Origin: JAVBPB01 sp031549965
Lineage (GTDB): Bacteria; Bacillota; Clostridia; Lachnospirales; Lachnospiraceae
Assembly (NCBI GenBank): GCA_031549965.1
Contig: JAVBPB010000106.1
Location: 1 to 21,755, forward strand
Direction: 5' to 3'
DNA length: 21,755 nt
The notes under the pieces are model-generated. The model was not told the DNA's origin. It searched no databases and saw only the letters and a list, made by a program, of their open reading frames with translations. This document shows positions 15,339 through 21,755 of the stretch, piece by piece. Numbering within the stretch: the first letter of the stretch is position 1; every line of letters begins with the position of its first letter. The position numbers were made by a program, and so were the translations under genes.

Positions 15339-16835
15339 CTAACGAATCTTTATGCTTTCATCCAAATATTTAACAATAGGCTCTAAAAAGAAATCAAGGA
15401 TTCTTCTTTCTCCTGTCTTTATTTCAGCCTTTACTTGCATACCGGAAGATATTTTATATTGAACACCTTCACTTTCCAAATAATCCTTTTCTAATTTGAT
15501 TTTAACAAGGTAAACATTCCCAAGTTTTTCATCTGGATAGGAATTAGGGCTTATGTAGATTATTTTTCCTTTAATCGTTCTAAATTTTTGAAATGGATAT
15601 GCGTCAACTTTTATCATAGTCTCTTGATCAAGCTTTACAAAACCACTGTCTTTGTTTAGGAGAAATGTTTCTGCAATCAATTCGGTTCCATCTGGTACAA
15701 TTGTTAGCAGGGTATCTGCCGGTTTTACCACCGAACCTATTGTATTGACCGAAATTCCACTTATTTTTCCAGATACAGGAGCTGTCAATTGATTGTAATT
15801 AATAATTGTGTCACTCTTAGCAATTTCACCTTCATTCTGCATAATTACTTTATCAATTTCTAATATTGTGTTTTGTAAATTCTTTCTGTCTTCAGATATA
15901 AAATTGATTTTTTCTTGAAGAATCTTATCTTTCTGAGATTTAATTTCTAATATTTTTGAATTTAAAATTCCAAGCTCATAAGTTAAATTATCTTTTTGAT
16001 TATTAAGATTAATTAGTTTCCTTTTATCCTCTAACTTTTTATTCTCTACATTAATTTTTTGAGTATTATACTCACTTTGGGTAATTTCAAGATTTTTCTT
16101 AATTTCTGCGTATTCATTTTGGGTAATTACTCCCTGATCTAAAAGCTTTTTTGAATTATTTTCCTGTTCTATCAAAGTATCTAACTTTACATTTATAGTA
16201 TCAAGTATTTGTTCTTCTGAGCTTTTTTGATTTATTTCTTTATTTAGATCTTTTATTTGCTTTTCTAAATTCTTTATATTCTCTTTTGCTTGAGAAACCT
16301 GAAGGTTAGTAGTTTCTACAGAGGCTTCTGTCTGTAAGACCTGTGTATCAAATAACTCAAGACTAGTTTTATAATTTTCTCTTTTTGCTTTATAATAAGT
16401 AAGAATTTGGATATTTTCTTCGTTTACATCTTTTAATGTAATTTCATTGTTAGTCAAAATATCTTCTATAATCATTTTTTCAAATCTTGCTTTATTTAAT
16501 TGTTTTGAGTAAGTTGTATTATCAACCTGATTTAAACTTGTATCAATTAGTATTAAAGGTGTATCCTTTTCAACATATTGCCCGTCTTCAACCAATATCT
16601 GTGTGATTTTTCCTTCTGCAATTGACTGCACAACCTTTACATTTCCATCTGGTACAATCTTTCCTGTTGTTGTTGCAACTACATCAATCTTACCTAAATA
16701 TGACCAAAGAATCAGCACAATTACTGCTATAAAAATAAGCCATATAGTAAGCCTTCCAAGGGGTGATGTAGGTTTTTCTGTTATTTCAAGTACATCTGGT
16801 AAAAACTCATAGAATTGCCCTTTATTCTTTTGCAT
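15339..16835 (-). CDS. HlyD-family type I secretion membrane-fusion/adaptor protein
   Basis: HlyD proteins join the ABC exporter in the inner membrane to the outer conduit in type I secretion. The cytoplasmic start (GQFYEFLPDVLEITE, about 6-20) is close to that of E. coli HlyD, whose N-terminus helps substrate recruitment. One transmembrane helix spans about 29-47. The first half of a lipoyl-like domain (about 57-100) and its second half (LTAPVSGKISGISV, about 345-360) flank a long coiled coil. The C-terminus (AYPFQKFRTIKGKIIYIS ... SSGMQVKAEI) is the family beta-barrel signature. The length of 498 is slightly above the usual, mainly in the coiled coil. The ATG at 16835 overlaps the upstream exporter stop as TAATG, with GGGGGAAG as ribosome binding site. 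Confidence 0.95.
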   Translation of the reverse strand: MQKNKGQFYEFLPDVLEITEKPTSPLGRLTIWLIFIAVIVLILWSYLGKIDVVATTTGKIVPDGNVKVVQSIAEGKITQILVEDGQYVEKDTPLILIDTSLNQVDNTTYSKQLNKARFEKMIIEDILTNNEITLKDVNEENIQILTYYKAKRENYKTSLELFDTQVLQTEASVETTNLQVSQAKENIKNLEKQIKDLNKEINQKSSEEQILDTINVKLDTLIEQENNSKKLLDQGVITQNEYAEIKKNLEITQSEYNTQKINVENKKLEDKRKLINLNNQKDNLTYELGILNSKILEIKSQKDKILQEKINFISEDRKNLQNTILEIDKVIMQNEGEIAKSDTIINYNQLTAPVSGKISGISVNTIGSVVKPADTLLTIVPDGTELIAETFLLNKDSGFVKLDQETMIKVDAYPFQKFRTIKGKIIYISPNSYPDEKLGNVYLVKIKLEKDYLESEGVQYKISSGMQVKAEIKTGERRILDFFLEPIVKYLDESIKIR

Positions 16836-18955
16836 TATACTTCCCCCTTACTAAATTGCTGAGTGTATAAATGGTAATATAGACCCTTTTGTTCCAGTAA
16901 TTTTTGTGCAGGTCCATATTCAACTACCTTTCCTTTATCAATAGCCATAACTGCATCTGCATGTTTTATAGTTGACAGTCTATGGGCAATAATAAGTACA
17001 GTTCTGCCTTTACTGATATTTTTAAGGTTTGCATTAATAATGCTTTCAGATTCATAGTCAAGGGCTGATGTAGCCTCGTCAAAAATTAATATTCTTGGAT
17101 TATCCATTAATGCCCTTGCAATGGCAATTCTTTGTTTTTGACCTCCCGATAAGCCTGTTCCATTTTCACCAAGGATTGTATCATATGCATCTGGCATTTC
17201 AGTTATAAAATCATGAGCACCAGCTATTTTACATATCTCTATTACCTTGTCTATACGCGTTCCCGGGTTATTAACACAAAGGTTGTCCTTTATAGAAGCA
17301 TTAAATAAAAAGCTTTCCTGTGGTACAACTCCAATTTGTCTTCTAAGCCAATCCGTATCTGCAAGGGAAATGTCTACACCATCAATCAATATTTTTCCCG
17401 ATTCAGGTATATAGAGCCTTTGCACCAACTTTGCTAAAGTACTTTTTCCCGAACCGCTTCTGCCAACAATTCCAATCATATGTCCTGCCGGTATACGAAA
17501 AGTCATATTTTTTATAACCTCTGCGGTATTCATTCTATATCTAAAGCTTACATTTTCAAAAGTTATAGCTCCCTGAATTTGGGGCAGGCGGGTTTTTGAT
17601 TGGTTTAAATCTATTTCCGGCTTTACCTTAAATATATCACTAATACGTTCAATAGATACTTTTGTCTGCTGAAATTCCTGCCATAATTGAACTAATCTTA
17701 GAATTGGACCGCTTACACGACTAGCAAGCATTCTAAATGCAATTAATTGCCCTACTGTAATTGTTCCTGCGATTACCAACCTTGCCCCTGCCCATAGAAT
17801 TATTAGGTCAAATATTTTTTGTATGAAATTTGCTATAGCTCCAATATTACCTGAGAATATTGAGGTTTTGTAGGAAGCATTTGTATAATTAGCAAGAAGA
17901 TTGCCCCATTTTGTTTGTATTTTAGGTTCTATAGCCAGAGATTTAATTGTGTTAATACCTGATACTGTTTCCACCATATATGCCTGAGATTCTGCTCCTG
18001 CATTGAATTTTTCTTCTAATTGTTTTTTAAATATAGGTGTTGATATGGCTGATACTATGGCAAATAATGGGAGTGACAAAAGTACAATCGTGGTTAAATC
18101 CTTTGAATAGAAAAGCATAACTATAATGTAAACAACTACAAACATAAGATCTAATACTGTGGTAAGGGGTGTTCCTGTAAGAAAGCGTCTTATATTTTCT
18201 AATTCTTTAACTCTTGCAATGGTATCTCCAGTTCTTCTGTTTTCAAAATACATAAGCGGAAGATGTATCAGGTGATTAAAAAGCCTGTCTCCCAAAACTA
18301 CATCTATCTTACTTGTAGTATTGGTAAATACATAATTTCTTGCAATACTCATTAAAGTTTCAAAGATTACAATTCCTATTAACCCTATAATCATAACATC
18401 AAGTGTTGTAAAGGAATTATGTACTAGTACCTTATCAATAACAACTTGCATGATAACGGGTGAAAATAGTCCAAATATCTGCAAAGTAAAAGAAGCAATG
18501 AGTACTTCTATAAGTTGGGTTTTGTACTTTTCAATGGTTTTTAAAAACCAGCTTATTCCAAATTTGAAATCTCTGTTTTTCTTATCTTTATGCTTCAAAA
18601 GTATAACTGTATTATTCCATTTGTTTTTAAATTCATCTAAAGATAACATCTGTGGAGTTTCTGAGTTTTGTTCTAATATAAGAACCTGCTTATCATCTGC
18701 TTTTGCAAGTATAAAATAGTTATTTTCCTTATCCTGAACAATGCATGGCATTGGAAGTTTGTTAATAGAGGATTTATATCGTGTTAATACCTTAGTATGA
18801 AAATTCATATGTTTTGCTACTTTAATTAATTCTAAATTACCTATTTCTTTATCACGCAAATTAAATTTATGTGAAATCTGTTCTGCATCAAATGCAATGG
18901 AATTGTATACACTGATTGTGGCAAGTGCGTATAAACCGGAATGCATTTTATTCAT
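16835..18955 (-). CDS. HlyB-type ABC exporter with degenerate C39 domain
   Basis: A transmembrane ATPase that drives one-step export of unprocessed RTX-type substrates. Order (counting from the GTG at 18964): N-terminal C39-like domain (1-130), six membrane helices (about 150-420), nucleotide-binding domain (465-705) with Walker A GRSGSGKST (501-509), LSGGQ (605-609), Walker B ILIFDEATSALD and H661. It resembles E. coli HlyB along its whole length (for example DKVLVHNSFTTLDV, GDTIARVKELENIR). The peptidase triad seems lost: Ser/Gly stands where the Cys should be (HSGLYAL) and Tyr replaces the His in YFILAK, so it should bind but not cut. A GTG at 18964 directly abuts AAGGAT, so the ATG at 18955, with 10-nt spacing, is preferred (706 residues). 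Confidence 0.95.
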   Translation of the reverse strand: MNKMHSGLYALATISVYNSIAFDAEQISHKFNLRDKEIGNLELIKVAKHMNFHTKVLTRYKSSINKLPMPCIVQDKENNYFILAKADDKQVLILEQNSETPQMLSLDEFKNKWNNTVILLKHKDKKNRDFKFGISWFLKTIEKYKTQLIEVLIASFTLQIFGLFSPVIMQVVIDKVLVHNSFTTLDVMIIGLIGIVIFETLMSIARNYVFTNTTSKIDVVLGDRLFNHLIHLPLMYFENRRTGDTIARVKELENIRRFLTGTPLTTVLDLMFVVVYIIVMLFYSKDLTTIVLLSLPLFAIVSAISTPIFKKQLEEKFNAGAESQAYMVETVSGINTIKSLAIEPKIQTKWGNLLANYTNASYKTSIFSGNIGAIANFIQKIFDLIILWAGARLVIAGTITVGQLIAFRMLASRVSGPILRLVQLWQEFQQTKVSIERISDIFKVKPEIDLNQSKTRLPQIQGAITFENVSFRYRMNTAEVIKNMTFRIPAGHMIGIVGRSGSGKSTLAKLVQRLYIPESGKILIDGVDISLADTDWLRRQIGVVPQESFLFNASIKDNLCVNNPGTRIDKVIEICKIAGAHDFITEMPDAYDTILGENGTGLSGGQKQRIAIARALMDNPRILIFDEATSALDYESESIINANLKNISKGRTVLIIAHRLSTIKHADAVMAIDKGKVVEYGPAQKLLEQKGLYYHLYTQQFSKGEV

Positions 18956-18992
18956 TTTATCCACATCCTTTATGGTTGAATTTTGTACTTTA

Positions 18993-20220
18993 TTAAATAT
19001 TTTCTTTTTCTATAGTATAAGTTAAAATATAATATATTTTATTTTTGCTGTATTGTAAAGTAGCTTTTTCATATTCTAATTTTTGAATTTGGGTTTCTTG
19101 TTTTGTAATGTTTATTTTTGAAAGTTTTCCATTTTTGTAGAGGAGCTTTTGAGCTTTTAATTTTTCTTTGGCTAAGTTTAGTTCCTTTTCTTTTGATTTT
19201 AATTGATTTTCGTAGTTTTTTGCATCTGCTAGTAATTTATTTATTTGGATTTGAATATCCTGTTGGTATTGTGATTTTTCTAATTGTAGGGTATTGATTT
19301 GTAAATCAGCTTTTTTTATTTTTACGCTGTTTGGGTCAATTTGAGTTATTGTGTTTTTATATTTTTTGTATGCTGTGATTTGGGTTTGTAAAAATTTATT
19401 TTTTATATTATTACTTATGTATAGAGCTTCCCAATTAGATAATTTTGTATTTATTTTAAGGTTATTTAATTGAACATTTCCTACTTCTTCATTTAATTGT
19501 ATTTTTAATTCATCTTTTAATAAGTTTAATTGATTTATAAGATTTTCTTTTTCTATATTTTGATTGTATATTTGTGTTTCAATTGATTTTACTTCAAGTT
19601 CTGTGGAATAGCCTGATTTTAATTTGCTTTTTTCTATTGCTAGTTCTTCTTTTAATTGTTTTATTATTGATTCTTCATATTTTATTTGCTTTTCATATAC
19701 TTGGAATTAAGGTGTACTTTGTAAGAAAGTTATAATTTATGTTTTCTTGTTTTTCAATGATTATTTTTTCTTTTTGCTGTTTATAAAATATGTATATTTC
19801 TTTTTGCCATTGATAGTCTTCGTATTGAATTTTTAGGTTTTTTAGCTGTTTGTTGTATTCTTCTAGGTTTTTTTCTATTTTTTGCAGATTGGTGCTGTTG
19901 TTTTGGTTTTCTTCTTTTAAATCGGTGGTTTCTTTGATGTTTTCTTCTACTGTTTTTATGTTTTCTTCACATTCCTTTGAGAGTTGGTCGTATTCTTCGT
20001 ATTGGAGAATGTATTGATCTAATTCGTATTGTATTCTTTGGTAATCTAGGCTGTTTTGTTTAAGGGTTTCCAGTATTTCAGAGGATGATGTGTCATCCTT
20101 TTGGGTGGATTCAGTTTCTTTGGCAATTGATGGGAATTGATTGTAGGTAAGGATGTTTGTCGAATAGATTATTATTAAAAGTATTATTGGATATTTTCTG
20201 ATTTGTTTTTTGTTTGGCAT
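18993..20220 (-). pseudogene. TolC-like outer conduit protein, split by a +1 frameshift
   Basis: Frame 1 (20220-19693) gives 175 residues: a basic N-terminus, a signal-peptide-like hydrophobic stretch (about 10-27) and a long coiled coil. It stops at TGA (19693-19695). The +1 frame then continues without a stop from 19706 to a TAA at 18993, about 237 codons with no ATG, GTG or TTG, so it cannot begin its own translation. The two parts together (about 408 residues) show the TolC pattern: two related long-helix halves, each with a K-L-x-x-G turn (KSKLKSGYSTELE and KLLYKNGKLSKINIT). The shift must lie within 19693-19709. It may be real decay, a sequencing error or programmed frameshifting. The gene sits between the RTX and HlyB-type genes; AAGGAGG is 4 nt upstream of the ATG. 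Confidence 0.75.
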
Positions 20221-20327
20221 TTTTCCTCCTTGGTGTGGTTGTAAAGGATTTTTTAGAATTTTACTTTTTGATTTTTTGTTTTTATTTTACTTTTATTTAT
20301 TTATTAGATACTTAATTTTTAGTTGTT

Positions 20328-20369
20328 TACATTCATAACAGGTAATTAATAATACCTGTTATGAATGTA
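20328..20369. terminator. Hairpin between the RTX gene and the TolC-like gene
   Basis: A 17-bp perfect inverted repeat (20328-20344 with 20353-20369) around an 8-nt loop, 18 bp after the RTX stop codon. On the minus strand it is followed by AAACAAC, without a T-tract, so it may be a partial terminator, an mRNA-stabilising 3' end for the RTX message or a processing site. No clear promoter was found between it and the next gene, so read-through is expected. Confidence 0.65.
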
Positions 20370-20387
20370 CTTTTAAATATTTTGCTT

Positions 20388-21755
20388 TTATTCAACCTTT
20401 GTCCAAAATGGAGTAATATAATCATTTAAAGCTTCTGGTGTATCTTGTTTTGCCTGTTCCCAAAGCATTCCTGAATCATTGGTAAAAGATGACATTGCTT
20501 GAATTAGCTGTTCAACATTTGTGTTGGTTATGTAATGATTATCTCCACTATAGATTTCTTCTATTTTATATGCAGAGCCGGAATACCACTGGCTAATGGT
20601 AATTTTGTCATTTCCACTTCCAAGGATGATGTTTAGGTCGTTTCCTGCTTTTGCAAAAGAGAAATCGGTTATGGAGTAGTTGGTTATGATTTTGTCTTTG
20701 TTGTTTGTGGTTGTGTCGTAATCGTAGATTTTGTCTTGACCGTCGCCTTTGTTGAAGTAGTAGATGTCATTTCCTGTATTGCCATCTAGGTAGTCATTTC
20801 CTGTGCCACCATATAGTATGTCAGAACCTGCATCACCATATAAATAGTCATCTCCACTTTCTCCGTAAAGCTTGTCATCTCCAAAACTTCCATATAAGTA
20901 ATCTTTTCCGTCTCCTCCATAAAGTATATCATCGCCATTTTCACCGTACAAATAGTCATCACCAGTATCTCCGTTTAGAATGTCGTCATTATTACCTCCA
21001 TACAGAGTATCATTTCCATTTCCTCCTGACAGTACGTCTTTTCCTTCATAGGATACTAAGTAGTCATTTCCTTCATCTCCATATATTATGTTATTACCCT
21101 TGCCACCATATAGAGTGTCATTTCCTTCATTTCCATGCATGATAAAATTAAAAGTTCCTAAATTTATTGTACCATTACTATAACTATCGTTGCCTGCAGT
21201 ACCATTTACATAGATTGGATGTTCTTGAATACTATTTTTATTCCAAACCGTTCCATCTGCAAATGTTATTTCTTCAAGACCATATTTTACACTACTTGAA
21301 TAATTAAAGTAGCTACTAACCTTAACTTTATCAGTGGTATTCTTTATTTCAAAAATCAGGTCATTTCCTTCTCTTTTTAAGATTATATCATCCGCTGAAA
21401 TTCCCTCACCAAATCTTAGAACATTATTGGATTGTACCATGCTTTTTCCAGATATTAGATCTTCAAGCATTTTTGCAGTTGTATCTTTTGATAATCTGTT
21501 TGGTAAAATATAAATCTTTGATTCTCCAGTTACATTAGACAGTGTCCCTGTTATATTGTCCTTATTTCTTTGATAAACTGTTTCTTCACCTTTATAATAG
21601 AGCATAAATAGTACACTTGGGTCACTGCCACCATTATCTGTACAATACATGTATTTGGACTGAACTCCATTGATGTTCAAGTAACCCTCAGTATGGTTTG
21701 CATTTCCGTCAGAACCTAAATTACCACTATTACTTAATGTGTAACTAACATGTTC
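20388..21755 (-). CDS. RTX calcium-binding protein, C-terminal part (cut by window edge)
   Basis: The reading frame stays open to the right edge, so the gene starts outside the window. The 455 visible residues hold a first haemolysin-related unit (FGEGISADDIILKREGNDL ... ITFADGTVWN, about 140-210), then 14 tandem RTX nonapeptides (G-G-x-G-x-D-x-L-x type), then a second haemolysin-related unit (NKGDGQDKIYDYD ... EIYSGDNHYI) and a C-terminal segment with VEQLIQAMSSF, as in type I secretion substrates. RTX repeats bind calcium in beta-rolls outside the cell, and the secretion signal is expected in the last ~60 residues. There is no lipobox or sortase motif in this part. The activity (adhesin, enzyme or toxin) depends on the missing N-terminus. 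It is the likely substrate of the exporter encoded downstream. Confidence 0.9.
   Translation of the reverse strand, partial: EHVSYTLSNSGNLGSDGNANHTEGYLNINGVQSKYMYCTDNGGSDPSVLFMLYYKGEETVYQRNKDNITGTLSNVTGESKIYILPNRLSKDTTAKMLEDLISGKSMVQSNNVLRFGEGISADDIILKREGNDLIFEIKNTTDKVKVSSYFNYSSSVKYGLEEITFADGTVWNKNSIQEHPIYVNGTAGNDSYSNGTINLGTFNFIMHGNEGNDTLYGGKGNNIIYGDEGNDYLVSYEGKDVLSGGNGNDTLYGGNNDDILNGDTGDDYLYGENGDDILYGGDGKDYLYGSFGDDKLYGESGDDYLYGDAGSDILYGGTGNDYLDGNTGNDIYYFNKGDGQDKIYDYDTTTNNKDKIITNYSITDFSFAKAGNDLNIILGSGNDKITISQWYSGSAYKIEEIYSGDNHYITNTNVEQLIQAMSSFTNDSGMLWEQAKQDTPEALNDYITPFWTKVE
20757..21134 (-). repeat. Fourteen tandem RTX nonapeptide-coding units
   Basis: Fourteen contiguous 27-bp units encode nine-residue repeats such as GNEGNDTLY, GGNGNDTLY, GESGDDYLY and GGTGNDYLD. 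Two depart from the consensus (SYEGKDVLS and GGNNDDILN). At DNA level the units are diverged, so they are old repeats rather than a recent expansion. Confidence 0.9.

Noticed and set aside
20388..21680. RTX gene as a complete gene starting with TTG at 21680
   Set aside because: The frame remains open for 25 more codons to the window edge, and the protein starts in the middle of a domain, so the gene is 5'-truncated by the window.

Overview
The window looks like chromosomal DNA of a low-GC Clostridia member, plausibly Lachnospiraceae or a neighbour. This rests on the strong AT bias, GGAGG-type ribosome binding sites, a PASTA-domain Ser/Thr kinase paired with a PP2C phosphatase, and the clostridial gene order priA-def-fmt-zinc peptidase-rsmB-rlmN-stp-prkC-rsgA-rpe-thiN. 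No rRNA, tRNA, CRISPR array or insertion sequence was seen.

Layout, left to right. Bases 1-254 hold the 5' end of a minus-strand AAA-type ATPase with its own promoter; the rest lies outside the window. Bases 320-14743 are a long minus-strand housekeeping block. It starts at a good promoter (14714-14743) and reads priA, def, fmt, zinc peptidase, rsmB, rlmN, stp, prkC, rsgA, rpe, thiN, ychF and finally lgt. Most junctions are overlaps or short gaps, so translation is probably coupled. The block joins replication restart, N-terminal formyl-Met handling, rRNA methylation, ribosome assembly (RsgA) and the PrkC/Stp signalling pair. A 153-bp fold-back repeat separates ychF from lgt.

Bases 14840-15170 carry what I read as a compact type I toxin-antitoxin module. 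A plus-strand gene encodes a 46-residue hydrophobic peptide whose N-terminus resembles the TxpA/BsrG family. A minus-strand antisense RNA of about 86 nt, with its own promoter and terminator, overlaps the 3' end of the toxin gene. It lies between the divergent housekeeping promoter and the end of the secretion locus.

Bases 15339-21755 are a minus-strand type I secretion locus, in transcription order: a 5'-truncated RTX calcium-binding protein with 14 tandem nonapeptides, a TolC-like coiled-coil protein split by a +1 frameshift, an HlyB-type ABC exporter with a degenerate C39 domain, and an HlyD-type adaptor. The set resembles the haemolysin export systems of Gram-negative bacteria but sits beside clostridial genes, which raises the question of what a TolC-like protein does there. 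The RTX protein is the probable substrate, HlyB the motor, HlyD the adaptor and the TolC-like protein the outer conduit, if it is made at full length.
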